Source: Streptomyces pseudogriseolus
GTDB lineage: Bacteria > Actinomycetota > Actinomycetes > Streptomycetales > Streptomycetaceae
Direction of reading: 5' to 3'
Assembly (NCBI GenBank): GCA_002154585.1
Contig: MUNG01000028.1
Location: 1 to 40,677 of the forward strand
Length of the DNA stretch: 40,677 nt
The stretch's first letter is position 1, and each line of letters opens with the position of its first letter. Made by a program: the position numbers and the translations under genes. This document shows positions 1 to 11,023 of this stretch, one piece after another. The notes beneath the pieces are model-generated. The model worked only from the letters and a program-made list of their open reading frames with translations, was not told the DNA's origin and made no database searches.

Positions 1-1587
<1,587 letters not shown>

Positions 1588-1610
1588 TCAAAAAATGGTG
1601 ATGTAACGCG

Positions 1611-1648
1611 CCCCTGAAAGGGGCGCGGGGAACTGCGCGACCAGCCCC
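1611..1648 (+). repeat. Copy of the dispersed intergenic repeat between argG and argH
   Basis: A CCCC-TGAAA-GGGG hairpin at 1611-1623 runs into GGGGCGCGGGGAACTGCGCG and then ACCAGCCCC. It matches the copy at 7037-7074 over the same 38-bp length with few differences. It sits in the 112-bp gap between argG and argH, oriented against the direction of those genes. Confidence 0.75.
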
Positions 1649-1687
1649 GGCGGGCCCGCAGCTCCCCTCCCACAGCGACCGGACCGG

Positions 1688-2881
1688 TCAGACCAGATCC
1701 CGCTTGGCCGCGATCTTCGCCGACAGACTGTAGATGTCGATGAACCCCTTGGCCGCCGCCTGGTCGAACGTGTCGCCCGTGTCGTACGTCGCCAGGTTGA
1801 AGTCGTACAGCGACGACTCCGAGCGCCGCCCGGTGACGACGGCGCGGCCGCCGTGCAGGGTCATCCGGATGTCGCCGTTGACGTGCTGGTTGGCCTCGGC
1901 GATGAAGCCGTCGAGGGCGCGCTTCAGCGGGGAGAACCACTGGCCGTCGTAGACGAGCTCGCCCCAGCGCTGCTCGACCTGCCGCTTGTAGCGGGCCAGC
2001 TCGCGCTCGACCGTGACGTTCTCCAGCTCCTGGTGGGCCGTGATCAGGGCGATCGCGCCGGGGGCCTCGTAGACCTCGCGGGACTTGATGCCGACGAGGC
2101 GGTCCTCGACCATGTCGATCCGGCCGATGCCCTGGGCGCCGGCGCGCTCGTTGAGCTGCTGGATGGCCTGGAGCACGGTGACCGGCTTGCCGTCGATGGC
2201 GACGGGGACGCCCTCCTTGAAGGTGATGATCACCTCGTCGGGCTCCCGCGGCTCGGCGGGGTTCTGCGTGTACTCGTAGACGTCCTCGATCGGGGCGTTC
2301 CAGATGTCCTCCAGGAAGCCCGTCTCGACGGCGCGCCCGAAGACGTTCTGGTCGATGGAGTACGGCGACTTCTTGGTGGTGGCGATCGGCAGGCCCTTGG
2401 CCTCGCAGAAGGCGATGGCCTTGTCACGGGTCATCGCGTAGTCGCGGACCGGGGCGATGCACTTGAGGTCGGGGGCGAGGGCGACGATGCCGGCCTCGAA
2501 GCGGACCTGGTCGTTGCCCTTGCCGGTGCAGCCGTGGGCGACGGTGGTGGCGCCGTGCTTCTGCGCGGCGGCGACGAGGTGCTTGACGATCGTCGGCCGG
2601 GACAGCGCGGAGACCAGCGGGTAGCGGTCCATGTAGAGGGCGTTGGCCTTGATCGCCGGGAGGCAGTACTCCTCGGCGAATTCGTCCTTGGCGTCCGCGA
2701 CCTCGGCCTCGACGGCACCGCAGGCGAGCGCGCGCTTGCGGATGACGTCCAGGTCCTCGCCGCCCTGGCCGACGTCGACCGCAACGGCGATGACCTCGGC
2801 GCCCGTCTCCTCGGCGATCCAGCCGATGGCGACGGAGGTGTCCAGACCGCCTGAGTAGGCGAGTACGACGCGCTCGGTCAC
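1688..2881 (-). CDS. argG: Argininosuccinate synthase
   Basis: This cytoplasmic enzyme uses ATP to join citrulline and aspartate into argininosuccinate, the penultimate step of arginine synthesis. The 397-residue product has the normal length. The PP-loop AYSGGLDTS lies at residues 8-16, and [12 protein letters not shown] further in binds substrate. The start is taken as GTG at 2881, because GAGGAG sits about 8 bases upstream and the protein then begins [11 protein letters not shown], as in the family. The frame stays open far upstream, but that extension runs through the ribosome binding site and the ARG boxes and is rejected. Two ARG boxes at 2910-2945 indicate repression by ArgR. argH follows on the same strand. 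Confidence 0.97.
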   Translation of the reverse strand: MTERVVLAYSGGLDTSVAIGWIAEETGAEVIAVAVDVGQGGEDLDVIRKRALACGAVEAEVADAKDEFAEEYCLPAIKANALYMDRYPLVSALSRPTIVKHLVAAAQKHGATTVAHGCTGKGNDQVRFEAGIVALAPDLKCIAPVRDYAMTRDKAIAFCEAKGLPIATTKKSPYSIDQNVFGRAVETGFLEDIWNAPIEDVYEYTQNPAEPREPDEVIITFKEGVPVAIDGKPVTVLQAIQQLNERAGAQGIGRIDMVEDRLVGIKSREVYEAPGAIALITAHQELENVTVERELARYKRQVEQRWGELVYDGQWFSPLKRALDGFIAEANQHVNGDIRMTLHGGRAVVTGRRSESSLYDFNLATYDTGDTFDQAAAKGFIDIYSLSAKIAAKRDLV

Positions 2882-2909
2882 GGGTTTCTCCTCACAGTGC
2901 ATTCGCTGA

Positions 2910-2945
2910 CATGCATGAGTATGCAGGAGTCCGCATGATTCGTCA
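2910..2945 (-). promoter_or_regulatory. Pair of ARG boxes upstream of argG
   Basis: Box 1 is a perfect inverted repeat, TGCAT-GAGT-ATGCA, at 2912-2925. Box 2 is degenerate, CGCAT-GATT-CGTCA, at 2932-2945. Their centres are 20 bp apart, as in the argC pair. The 5-4-5 layout is that of ArgR half-sites. The boxes lie about 30-65 bases upstream of the GTG start, where bound ArgR could block transcription. Confidence 0.7.
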
Positions 2946-3120
2946 ATCCGCCTGGTCATGGGCGTCCGGCCGCGAACCGGCCGGACCCGGCCGAGGTCGC
3001 TTCCGCACGGAAGGTGAACGCGGCAGACGGCCGGCGCGTATGGCTCATGGACGCGGAACGACCCGCCGGCCCTCGACTCCCCTGCCGCCTGCGCACTCAC
3101 GCAGTGAGGTGACAGGCGCT

Positions 3121-3157
3121 GTGGCCGCCCCGTGGAAGCGCCGGCCGGGGCGGCCAC
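3121..3157. repeat. Perfect 12-bp inverted repeat in the argG/L,D-transpeptidase gap
   Basis: GTGGCCGCCCCG at 3121-3132 is exactly complementary to 3146-3157, with a 13-nt loop. The 374-bp gap (2882-3255) separates divergently transcribed genes, so this is not an ordinary gene-end terminator. It could be a leader hairpin of the plus-strand gene or a protein binding site. Apart from the ARG boxes at the argG end, nothing else was recognised in this gap. Confidence 0.6.
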
Positions 3158-3255
3158 GGTTCCCGCGTACGAGGGTGAGCGGGTCCGCACGAGGCAAGCG
3201 CCTGGACGGACGTCCCGGGCTGCCGTCGCCGCTGCCTCCGTCCAGCATGTGAGCC

Positions 3256-3960
3256 ATGCGCCCGCGTCCTGTCTCCGTCGCCGTCCTCGTGTCCCTGTCC
3301 CTGCTCTCGCTCGGCACCGTGCAGCGGCCCGCGTCGACGCTGCCGGAGCGGATGGCGGACACCGGGGGCGGCACCCAGCTCATCACCGCGGTGGCGGCGC
3401 GGACCGGTTCCACCACCGGCACGGTCACCTGGTGGGACCGCAAGGGCGGACGCTGGATCGCGGCCGGGTCGGCCAAGGCCCGTTTCGGCGCGAACGGGCT
3501 CGCCGAGGGCGCGACCCGCAAGCAGGGCACGAACACCACCCCCACCGGGCTGTACGGGCTGCCGTACGCCTTCGGTATCGAGGCGGCCCCCTCCGGCACC
3601 CGGTACACCTACCGGCCCGTGCGGCCGGACTCCTGGTGGTGCCAGGACAACTCCTCGCGCGTCTACAACCGCTGGACCGAACCGCGGGCGGCCGACTGCC
3701 GGGCCAGCCGGGCCGAGCACCTGATCACCTACCGCACGCAGTACGCCCACGCCCTGGTCGTGGACTTCAACTACCGCCGCCCGGTGCGCGGCCGGGGCGC
3801 CGGCATCTTCCTGCACGTCAACGGGCGTGGCGCCACCGCGGGTTGCGTGTCCGTGCCGAAGAGCGCGATGCGGAAGATCCTCCGCTGGGCCGACCCCGCG
3901 CGGTCCCCGCACCTCGCCGTCGGCACGACCGGCGGGCGCACCGCCATCACCCGCTACTGA
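3256..3960 (+). CDS. Secreted L,D-transpeptidase-like (YkuD-type) protein
   Basis: The product is a 234-residue exported protein. The N-terminus [20 protein letters not shown] is a signal peptide or anchor. The C-terminal half has the YkuD-type pattern [17 protein letters not shown], with H187 and C197 as candidate catalytic residues. L,D-transpeptidases form 3-3 peptidoglycan crosslinks, or attach proteins, through a cysteine thioester. The motif is shorter than the classical form, in which the cysteine sits in SHGC, so exact activity is unsure. Two further cysteines (129 and 148) could form a disulfide outside the cell. The ATG is the only early start giving a signal sequence. The gene appears monocistronic; the next gene starts 88 bp downstream. 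Confidence 0.75.
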   Translation: MRPRPVSVAVLVSLSLLSLGTVQRPASTLPERMADTGGGTQLITAVAARTGSTTGTVTWWDRKGGRWIAAGSAKARFGANGLAEGATRKQGTNTTPTGLYGLPYAFGIEAAPSGTRYTYRPVRPDSWWCQDNSSRVYNRWTEPRAADCRASRAEHLITYRTQYAHALVVDFNYRRPVRGRGAGIFLHVNGRGATAGCVSVPKSAMRKILRWADPARSPHLAVGTTGGRTAITRY

Positions 3961-4048
3961 AACGGTCTACGAATCCACGGTTTCCGCTGAACACTCCAGC
4001 GTGGCGGCACGTATGTGAGGGCCAAGGGCCGAGTCCCACGGAGGAACC

Positions 4049-5431
4049 GTGACCACCACGCTCGCCGGCGGCCGTGCCGCCCGCCGCCAGACGATGCGCC
4101 GCATCCGTCCACGCCGCTCCCCCGTCGTCCCGCTGCTGCTCGCCGTGGGCGCGGGCGCTGTGGCCGTGCTGTGGCTCTGGTGGACGAGCACACCGTCCAT
4201 CGCGGACACCACCGGCAAGATCATCGCCGCCGGGCGGATCACCGGGCTGCTCGCCGGATACCTGATGGCCCTGGTCGTGCTCCAGATGGCGCGGGTGCCC
4301 GCGCTGGAACGGCGGGTCGGCTCGGACCGGGTGGCCCGCTGGCACGCGATGAGCGGCCGCTACACCGTGAGCCTCGTCGTCGCGCACGTCTTCCTGATCA
4401 TGTGGGGCTACGCCCGGCAGGCGGGCAGGTCCCTCGCCGACATCGTGTCCCAGACGGTCACCTCCATCAACACGCTGCCGGACATGGGCAAGGCCGCCAT
4501 CGGCACCGGCCTGCTGTTCGTCATCGCCCTCCTCTCCGTCGGCCCGGTCCGGCGCCGGCTGCCCTACGACGGCTGGTACCACGTGCACCTGCTGACGTAC
4601 GCGGCGGTGTTCCTGACGTTCTGGCACCAGATCACCACCGGCAACGAGTTCGCCGTCACCCCGTCCGCCAAGACCTTCTGGTACGGGCTCTACGGCGCCG
4701 TGACCGTGCTGGTCCTGTGGTACCGGATCATCACCCCGGTCCGGCTGAACCTCCGGCACCGCATGCGGGTCCAGGCGGTCATCGAGGAGACGCCCGGCGT
4801 GGTGTCGGTGCTGATCGGCGGGCACCGTCTGCACCGGATGGGCGCCGAGGCGGGGCAGTTCTTCCGCTGGCGGTTCCTGGCCCCCGGGATGCGGTTCAGC
4901 TCCCACCCGTACTCGCTGTCCGCGGCGCCTCGCCCGGACATGCTGCGGATCACCGTGAAGGCTATCGGCGACCACAGCTCCCGGCTGCGCGAGCTGGAGC
5001 CCGGCACGCGCGTGTGGGCGGAGGGCCCCTACGGGGCGCTGACCGCGCAGCGCCGCAGCCGCGGCAAGGTGCTGCTGGTGGCGGGCGGGGTGGGCATCAC
5101 CCCGATGCGCGCCCTGTTCGAGACGCTGCCCGGCGCGTCCGGCGACATCACCCTGCTGTACCGGGCCAACAGCACGCAGGACCTGGCGCTGTGGGGCGAG
5201 CTGGCGAAGATCGCCGACGAGCGCGGCGCCCGGCTGATGTACGCGGTGAACAGCCCCGACGGGGAGCGCCCGGACATCTCGGCGGAGAGCCTGCGCCGCA
5301 AGATCCCCGACGTCGACCGCCACGACGTCTTCATGTGCGGTCCGCCCGGATTCGCCCAGCAGGTGTACGCGGCCCTGCGGGACGCAGGGGTCCCCGCGCG
5401 CCGCATCCACCACGAGTCGTTCGAGATGTGA
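4049..5431 (+). CDS. Ferric-reductase-like flavohaem membrane oxidoreductase
   Basis: The 460-residue product combines a membrane ferric-reductase-like domain with a cytoplasmic ferredoxin-NADP+ reductase module. About six membrane segments lie between residues 26 and 228. H99, H113, H178, H180 and H193 sit in or next to them, and two pairs could bind stacked haems. HPYSLS at 286-291 is the FAD-binding motif, VAGGVGITP at 344-352 binds nicotinamide nucleotide, and MCGPPGF at about 429-435 closes the reductase fold. The likely role is to move electrons from NAD(P)H through FAD and haem to the outer face of the membrane. The GTG start follows GGAGGAA. The next two genes encode an FMN-carrying acceptor and the enzyme that loads it, which supports extracytoplasmic electron transfer rather than simple iron uptake. 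Confidence 0.85.
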   Translation: MTTTLAGGRAARRQTMRRIRPRRSPVVPLLLAVGAGAVAVLWLWWTSTPSIADTTGKIIAAGRITGLLAGYLMALVVLQMARVPALERRVGSDRVARWHAMSGRYTVSLVVAHVFLIMWGYARQAGRSLADIVSQTVTSINTLPDMGKAAIGTGLLFVIALLSVGPVRRRLPYDGWYHVHLLTYAAVFLTFWHQITTGNEFAVTPSAKTFWYGLYGAVTVLVLWYRIITPVRLNLRHRMRVQAVIEETPGVVSVLIGGHRLHRMGAEAGQFFRWRFLAPGMRFSSHPYSLSAAPRPDMLRITVKAIGDHSSRLRELEPGTRVWAEGPYGALTAQRRSRGKVLLVAGGVGITPMRALFETLPGASGDITLLYRANSTQDLALWGELAKIADERGARLMYAVNSPDGERPDISAESLRRKIPDVDRHDVFMCGPPGFAQQVYAALRDAGVPARRIHHESFEM

Positions 5432-5484
5432 GCGGCGGCCCGTCGGCCCCGGTCGCCCGTCACCCATCAGGAGCTTGAGAAGCG

Positions 5485-6237
5485 ATGAGGAAGAGTCACC
5501 CCGTCCGGCGTGCCGTTCTGGCGACCGCCGCCACCGTCTCCGGGATCGTGCTGCTGCTGTCGCTGAAACCCGCGTCCGACCCGGGGTCGGCCGAGGCGGC
5601 GGGCGGCGCCCCGCCCGCGGCGGAGTCCGTGCAGGGCGGCGCCCGGCCCATCGGGGACGGCACGGTCACCGGCGACGCGGCGCAGACCCAGTACGGGGCG
5701 GTGCAGGTACGGATCACCGTCAGCGGCGGCAAGATCACCAAGGCCGAGGCCGTCCAGGCGCCCGAGGGCGGCCAGAGCGACCAGGTCACCTCCAACGCCG
5801 TACCCAAGCTCAACCAGGCGGCCGTCCAGGCCGGCACCGCGGACATCGACGCCGTGTCCGGCGCCACCTACACCAGCGCCGGCTACCAGGAGTCCCTCCA
5901 GTCGGCCCTGGACAAGGCGCGTGCCGCCGCACCCGCCGACCCGGGAGGCGGCGGCGCCGCCCAGGCGCGGACGGTCACCGGTGATGTCGCGCAGACCCAG
6001 TACGGGCCGGTCCAGGTACGGATCACCGTCAGCGGCGGCAAGATCACCAAGGCGGAGGCCGTGCAGGCGCCCAAGGGCGGCCAGAGCGACCAGGTCACCT
6101 CCAACGCCGTACCCAAGCTCAACCAGGCGGCCGTCCAGGCCGGCACCGCGGACATCGACGCCGTGTCCGGCGCCACGTACACCAGCGCCGGCTACCAGGA
6201 GTCCCTCCAGTCGGCTCTGGACAAGGCCGGTGGCTGA
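5485..6237 (+). CDS. Membrane-anchored protein with two FMN-binding domains
   Basis: The 250-residue protein has a basic N-terminus and one hydrophobic segment (residues 10-27), so the rest is expected outside the membrane. Two FMN_bind domains follow, at about 60-145 and 163-248, separated by a short Ala/Pro/Gly linker. Each has DAVSGATYTS. In this family ApbE attaches FMN to the threonine of SGAT, here T128 and T231. The two domains are almost identical, see the repeat feature. The gene lies 53 bp after the ferric-reductase-like gene, and its end overlaps the likely apbE start. It probably accepts electrons from the membrane reductase; the final acceptor is unknown. Confidence 0.88.
   Translation: MRKSHPVRRAVLATAATVSGIVLLLSLKPASDPGSAEAAGGAPPAAESVQGGARPIGDGTVTGDAAQTQYGAVQVRITVSGGKITKAEAVQAPEGGQSDQVTSNAVPKLNQAAVQAGTADIDAVSGATYTSAGYQESLQSALDKARAAAPADPGGGGAAQARTVTGDVAQTQYGPVQVRITVSGGKITKAEAVQAPKGGQSDQVTSNAVPKLNQAAVQAGTADIDAVSGATYTSAGYQESLQSALDKAGG
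5662..6227 (+). repeat. Tandem in-frame 309-bp duplication of the FMN-binding domain
   Basis: Two copies, 5662-5918 and 5971-6227, repeat with an exact period of 309 bp (103 codons). By eye they differ at about ten positions, mostly synonymous third bases. They share an identical block of roughly 100 bases around 5766-5870 and its partner. The similarity at silent sites indicates a recent duplication or ongoing gene conversion. Confidence 0.9.
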
Positions 6238-7030
6238 CACGGTGACGGAACCGGTTGAGGCTCCCGCCGCGGAGCGTCGTGTGGTGGAGACGATGGGGAC
6301 CGTCTTCTCCCTCGACGTCCGCGGCGGGGAACCGGGCGCGGTGCGCGCGGCCCTGGAGGAGGCGGCCGCCGGGCTGCGCCGGGTCGACGAGGTGTTCAGC
6401 ACCTACCGCGAGGACACCCAGATCTCCCGGCTGGCGCGCGGCGAGCTGGAGACCGGGCAGTGCGATCCCGAGGTCGCCGAGGTGCTGGAGCTGGCCGCGG
6501 AGGCGGAGCGGATCAGCGAGGGGTGGTTCAGCACCCGGTACCGGGGGGAGCTGGACCCGACCGGGATCGTCAAGGGCTGGGCGACCGAGCGCGCCGCGCG
6601 GCGGCTTCTGGCGGCCGGCGCGACCGGGGTGAGCGTCAACGGCGGCGGCGATGTGCAGCTGCTCGGCTCACCGGGCACGGGGCGGCCCTGGCGGGTCGGC
6701 GTGTCGGACCCGCTGCGCCCTGGCGGCCTCGCCGCGGTGGTCTCCGCCGCCGGGGCGCGGGAGTTGGCGGTGGCGACGTCCGGGACCGCGGAGCGCGGCG
6801 ACCACATCGTGGACCCGCGCACGGGCCGCTCCGCGGTGACCGACCTGGTCGCGGTGACGGTGGTCGCCCCCCGCCTGACCTGGGCGGACTGCTGGGCCAC
6901 GGCGGCGTTCGCGATGGGCTCCCGCGAGGGTCTGCGCTGGCTGGACTCCCTCCCCGACACGGAGGCCCTCCTGATCACAGCGGGCGACGAGGTCCGTTGC
7001 ACAGCACACCTCGCCCGGTGGCTGGGCTGA
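6230..7030 (+). CDS. apbE: ApbE-type FAD:protein FMN transferase
   Basis: ApbE moves FMN from FAD to a threonine or serine of a target protein, using magnesium. The product (266 residues from this start) shows the family pattern: MGTVFSLDV near residue 22, FSTYREDTQISRL at 56-68, GIVKGWATERA at 112-122, VNGGGDVQL at 136-144, ATSGTAERGDHIVDPRTG at 182-199, and a conserved aspartate in TWADCWATAAFAMG. No signal peptide or lipobox is seen, so the enzyme is probably cytoplasmic, which is a point to settle because the target domains are expected outside. The start is either GTG 6230, overlapping the upstream stop by 8 bp, or GTG 6242. The target is very probably the adjacent double FMN-binding protein. 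Confidence 0.88.
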   Translation: MADTVTEPVEAPAAERRVVETMGTVFSLDVRGGEPGAVRAALEEAAAGLRRVDEVFSTYREDTQISRLARGELETGQCDPEVAEVLELAAEAERISEGWFSTRYRGELDPTGIVKGWATERAARRLLAAGATGVSVNGGGDVQLLGSPGTGRPWRVGVSDPLRPGGLAAVVSAAGARELAVATSGTAERGDHIVDPRTGRSAVTDLVAVTVVAPRLTWADCWATAAFAMGSREGLRWLDSLPDTEALLITAGDEVRCTAHLARWLG

Positions 7031-7036
7031 CGATCA

Positions 7037-7074
7037 CCCCCGTAAGGGGCGCGGGGAACGGCGCGACCAGCCCC
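7037..7074 (+). repeat. Copy of the dispersed intergenic repeat after apbE
   Basis: CCCC-CGTAA-GGGG followed by GCGCGGGGAACGGCGCGACC and AGCCCC starts 6 bp after the apbE stop. It has the same layout and 38-bp length as the copy at 1611-1648. It lies in the convergent gap between apbE and argR (7031-7216), where no other element was recognised. Confidence 0.75.
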
Positions 7075-7216
7075 GACGTGACCGCACCCGGCACGCAACA
7101 GGTACCGGCACCCCGGTGACCGCACGGAGGTCAAGCACAGGCCCGCTGAAGGGTGCCGACTGCGCCCACCCGTGCCGCCCCAAGCAGCACGACTGCCCGC
7201 AGTCGGCGGGGGGCGC

Positions 7217-7756
7217 TCAGCTCCCGTTCTGAGCCAGCCGCAGCAAGTGGTCGGCCAATGCCTGCCCGCCCGTGGGCTCCCGGCTGATCAGCAGCAGCGT
7301 GTCGTCCCCGGCAATGGTGCCGAGAATGTCGTGCAGCTCGGCCTGATCGATCGCGGACGCGAGAAACTGCGCCGCCCCCGGAGGCGTCCGCAGGACCACC
7401 AGATTCGCGGAGGCCTCCGCGGAGATCAGCAGCTCCTGCGACAGCCGCCGCATCCGCTCCTCCTTCGCCGACTCCCCCAGCGGAGCGCGAGGCGTGCGGA
7501 ACCCGCCCTCGCTCGGCACCGCGTAGATCAGATCCCCGTCGTTGTTGCGGATCTTCACCGCGTTCAGCTCGTCCAGGTCCCGCGACAGCGTCGCCTGGGT
7601 GACGCTCAGCCCGTCGTCGGCGAGCAGCTTCGCGAGCTGGCTCTGCGACCGCACCGGCTGCCGGTTGAGGATGTCCACGATCCGGCGGTGGCGTGCGGTG
7701 CGCGTCTGCGGCACGGCGGGCCCGGCCTGCTGGCCCTGGTCCTGCTCCTGGCTCAT
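7217..7756 (-). CDS. argR: Arginine repressor
   Basis: ArgR is a hexameric repressor that binds ARG boxes when arginine is bound. The 179-residue protein has an N-terminal winged helix, with the recognition helix around [10 protein letters not shown] (52-61). The C-terminal oligomerisation and arginine-binding domain shows [13 protein letters not shown] (125-137) and GTIAGDDT (146-153). It is the last gene of the operon, 18 bp after argD, so it should be controlled by its own product through the ARG boxes upstream of argC. The N-terminal Gln-rich tail (about residues 1-17) is a small lineage extension. Convergent apbE lies downstream. Confidence 0.97.
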   Translation of the reverse strand: MSQEQDQGQQAGPAVPQTRTARHRRIVDILNRQPVRSQSQLAKLLADDGLSVTQATLSRDLDELNAVKIRNNDGDLIYAVPSEGGFRTPRAPLGESAKEERMRRLSQELLISAEASANLVVLRTPPGAAQFLASAIDQAELHDILGTIAGDDTLLLISREPTGGQALADHLLRLAQNGS

Positions 7757-7774
7757 CGTCGTCTCATTCTCCGG

Positions 7775-8980
7775 TCATTCTCCGGATCGTTCTGCCCCAC
7801 CCGCGCGTCCGGCGGCGTCCAGGATGCCGGGCAGCGCCCCGAGGAGCGCGGCCACCGCGTCGTCCCCGAGGTTCAGCGGCGGCATGAGCCGTACGACGTC
7901 GGGGGCGGCGGCGTTCACGAGGAACCCGGCGTCCTGAGCCGCCTGTTGCGCCTGGGGCGCGAGCGGCTCGGTGAGCACGATACCCAGGAGCAGGCCCGCT
8001 CCCCGGACGTGGTCGATCAAGGCGTGCCCGAGGCCCTCGACGCCTTCGCGCAGCTTCTCGCCCTGCCGCTTGGCGTTCTCCAGCAGTCCGTCGCCGGCGA
8101 TGGTGTCGAGCACGGCGAGTCCGGCGGCGCAGGCGACCGGGTTGCCGCCGAAGGTCGTGCCGTGGTGGCCGGGCCGGAGCAGCTGGGCGGCGCGGCCGAA
8201 GGCGACGGTGGCGCCGAGCGGCAGTCCGCCGCCGAGCTGCTTGGCGAGGGTGACGACGTCCGGCAGGACGCCCTCGTGGGCCTGGTAGGCGAACCAGTCG
8301 CCGGTACGGCCGACGCCGGTCTGCACCTCGTCGAGGACGAGCAGCGCGCCCTTGGCGGCGGTGATGGCGCGGGCCGCCTTGAGGTAGCCCGTGGGCGGGA
8401 CGACGACGCCGAGTTCGCCCTGGATGGGTTCGAGGACGACGAGGGCCGTGTCCTCGGTGACGGCCGCGTCCAGCGCCTGGGCGTCGCCGAACGGCACATG
8501 GGTGACGTCCCCGGGCAGCGGCAGGAACGGCTCCCGCTTGCCGGCCTGCCCGGTGAGCGCGAGGGCGCCCATGGTGCGGCCGTGGAAGGCTCCCTCGGTG
8601 GCGACCACGTGGGTGCATCCGGTGAGCCGGCCGATCTTGAAGGCGGCCTCGTTGGCCTCGGCGCCGGAGTTGCAGAAGAAGACCCTGCCGTCCCGGCCGA
8701 AGAGCTGGAGCAGCCGCTCGGCGAGAGCGACGGTCGGCTCGGCGAGGAAGAGGTTGGAGATGTGACCGAGGGAGGAGATCTGCCGGGTCACGGCCTCGAC
8801 GATCGCCGGGTGGCCGTGGCCGAGGGCGTTGGTCGCGATGCCGCCGACGAAGTCGAGGTACTCCTTGCCGTCGGCGTCCCAGAGCCGCTGTCCCTCGCCG
8901 CGCACGAGCGGGAGGCGGGGCGTGCCGTAGTTGTCCATCAGCGCGCCCTGCCACCGGGCGGTGAGTTCCGCGTTGCTCAC
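7775..8980 (-). CDS. argD: Acetylornithine aminotransferase
   Basis: This PLP enzyme converts N-acetylglutamate semialdehyde to N-acetylornithine with glutamate as amino donor. The 401-residue product has the class-III aminotransferase features: the N-terminal [25 protein letters not shown] for phosphate binding, the aspartate in [14 protein letters not shown], and the PLP lysine in [14 protein letters not shown]. The GTG start at 8980 overlaps the argB stop in a GTGA tetranucleotide, indicating coupled translation. argR follows after 18 bp. Related enzymes also act on succinylornithine or GABA, but the position in the arg operon supports argD. Confidence 0.96.
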   Translation of the reverse strand: MSNAELTARWQGALMDNYGTPRLPLVRGEGQRLWDADGKEYLDFVGGIATNALGHGHPAIVEAVTRQISSLGHISNLFLAEPTVALAERLLQLFGRDGRVFFCNSGAEANEAAFKIGRLTGCTHVVATEGAFHGRTMGALALTGQAGKREPFLPLPGDVTHVPFGDAQALDAAVTEDTALVVLEPIQGELGVVVPPTGYLKAARAITAAKGALLVLDEVQTGVGRTGDWFAYQAHEGVLPDVVTLAKQLGGGLPLGATVAFGRAAQLLRPGHHGTTFGGNPVACAAGLAVLDTIAGDGLLENAKRQGEKLREGVEGLGHALIDHVRGAGLLLGIVLTEPLAPQAQQAAQDAGFLVNAAAPDVVRLMPPLNLGDDAVAALLGALPGILDAAGRAGGAERSGE

Positions 8981-9879
8981 GACTCCCCCTGTTCGTCGGG
9001 CACGACCATGGTGCCGATGCCCTCGTCCGTGAAGATCTCCAGCAGGATCGAGTGCTGGACCCGGCCGTCGATGACGCGGGCGGTGTTCACGCCGTTGCGC
9101 ACGGCGTGGAGGCAGCCCTCCATCTTGGGCACCATGCCGGAGGACAGGTCCGGCAGGAGCTTCTCGAGCTGGGACGCGGTGAGACGGCTGATCACCTCGT
9201 CGCTGTTCGGCCAGTCCTCGTAGAGTCCCTCGACGTCCGTGAGGACCATGAGGGTTTCGGCGCCCAGAGCAGCAGCGAGTGCCGCAGCCGCCGTATCAGC
9301 ATTGACGTTGTAGACATGATGATCGTCCTGGCTACGGGCGATGGACGAGACGACCGGGATGCGGCCGTCGGCGAGCAGGGCCTCGATCGCGCCCGTGTCG
9401 ATCTCGGTGATCTCGCCCACCCGCCCGATGTCGACCAACTCCCCGTCGATCTCGGGCTGGTGCTTGGTGGCGGTGAGGGTGTGCGCGTCCTCGCCGGTGA
9501 GGCCGACGGCGAGCGGGCCGTGCCGGTTGAGCAGTCCGACCAGCTCCCGCTGGACCTGCCCGGCGAGCACCATGCGGACGACGTCCATGGCGTCCTCGGT
9601 GGTGACGCGCAGGCCGGCCTTGAACTCGCTGACGATGCCGTGGGTCTCCAGCGCGCGGCTGATCTGCGGGCCGCCGCCGTGCACCACGACGGGCTTCAGG
9701 CCGGCGTGCCGCAGGAAGACGACGTCCTGGGCGAAGGCGGCCTTCAGCTCCTCGTCGACCATGGCGTTGCCGCCGAACTTGACGACGACGGTCTTGCCGT
9801 GGTGCCGGGTCAGCCAGGGCAGCGCCTCGACGAGGATCTGCGCCTTGGGCAGCGCGGTGTGCTTACGGGTGACGGTCAT
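8977..9879 (-). CDS. argB: Acetylglutamate kinase
   Basis: The enzyme phosphorylates N-acetylglutamate with ATP, usually the arginine-inhibited control point of the cyclic pathway. The 300-residue protein starts at ATG 9879, overlapping the argJ stop as ATGA. A longer open frame upstream lies within argJ and is not used. Amino-acid-kinase motifs are visible: [10 protein letters not shown] with K34, [11 protein letters not shown] at 64-74, and [18 protein letters not shown] further in. The N-terminal helical extension of about 25 residues before the kinase core is the type seen in hexameric, arginine-sensitive kinases, so feedback inhibition is likely (inference). The stop overlaps argD. Confidence 0.97.
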   Translation of the reverse strand: MTVTRKHTALPKAQILVEALPWLTRHHGKTVVVKFGGNAMVDEELKAAFAQDVVFLRHAGLKPVVVHGGGPQISRALETHGIVSEFKAGLRVTTEDAMDVVRMVLAGQVQRELVGLLNRHGPLAVGLTGEDAHTLTATKHQPEIDGELVDIGRVGEITEIDTGAIEALLADGRIPVVSSIARSQDDHHVYNVNADTAAAALAAALGAETLMVLTDVEGLYEDWPNSDEVISRLTASQLEKLLPDLSSGMVPKMEGCLHAVRNGVNTARVIDGRVQHSILLEIFTDEGIGTMVVPDEQGES

Positions 9880-11023
9880 GAGGAATAGGCGCTGTTCTCG
9901 TGGACGTAGTCGGCGGTGAGGTCGTTGGTCCAGATGGTGGCGGTGGCGTCGCCGGCGGCCAGGTCGGCGACGATGTGCACCTCGCGGTAGCGCATGTCGA
10001 CCTGGTCGCGGTCCTCGCCGACGCCGCCGTTCTTGCACACCCAGACGCCGTTGATGGCGACGTTCAGCCGGTCGGGCTCGAAGGCGGCCTTCGTCGTGCC
10101 GATCGCGGACAGCACGCGGCCCCAGTTGGGGTCCTCGCCGTGGATCGCGCACTTGAGGAGGTTGTTGCGGGCGACGGAGCGGCCCACCTCGACGGCGTCG
10201 TCCTCGGTCGCGGCGTTGATCACCTCGACCTTGATGTCCTTGCTGGCGCCCTCGGCGTCGCGGACGAGCTGCTGACCGAGGTCGTCGCAGACGGTCCGCA
10301 CGGCCTCGGCGAAGTCGTCGTACTCCGGGGTGACGCCGGAGGCGCCCGAGGCGAGCAGCAGCACGGTGTCGTTGGTGGACATGCAGCCGTCGGAGTCGAC
10401 GCGGTCGAAGGTGACCTTGGTGGCGGCGCGGAGCGCCTTGTCCAGGGCGGCGCTGTCGACGTCGGCGTCGGTGGTGAGGACGACGAGCATGGTGGCGAGG
10501 CCGGGGGCGAGCATCCCGGCGCCCTTGGCCATGCCGCCGACGGTCCAGCCGTCCCCGCCGGCGACGGCCGTCTTGTGGACGGTGTCCGTGGTCTTGATGG
10601 CGATGGCCGCCTTCTCGCCGCCGTGCTCGGAGAGCTGAGCCACGGCGGTCTCGACGCCGGGGAGAAGCTTGTCCATGGGGAGCAGGACGCCGATGAGTCC
10701 CGTCGAGCAGACGGCGATCTCACCCGCTCCCGTCCCCAGCACCTCGGCGGCCTTTTCGGCGGTGGCGTGGGTGTCCTGGAAGCCCTTGGGTCCGGTGCAG
10801 GCGTTGGCGCCGCCGGAGTTGAGGACGACGGCGGTGAGCTGCCCGCTCTTGAGGACCTGCTCGGACCAGAGCACGGGCGCGGCCTTCACGCGGTTGGAGG
10901 TGAAGACGCCGGCGGCGGCGCGTCGGGGGCCGTTGTTGACCACGAGGGCCAGGTCGGGGTTGCCGTTCTCCTTGATCCCGGCGGCGATGCCCGCCGCCGT
11001 GAATCCCTTCGCTGCCGTCACAC

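Noticed and set aside
2882..3190. N-terminal extension of argG upstream of GTG 2881
   Set aside because: It crosses the ribosome binding site and ARG boxes and has no family similarity.
5921..6229. N-terminal extension of apbE into the FMN-binding gene
   Set aside because: It is out-of-frame shadow of the second FMN domain; ApbE similarity begins near residue 20 of the chosen start.
7172..9223. 683-codon plus-strand frame across argR, argD and argB
   Set aside because: It is entirely antisense to three well-supported genes, with repetitive low-complexity composition.
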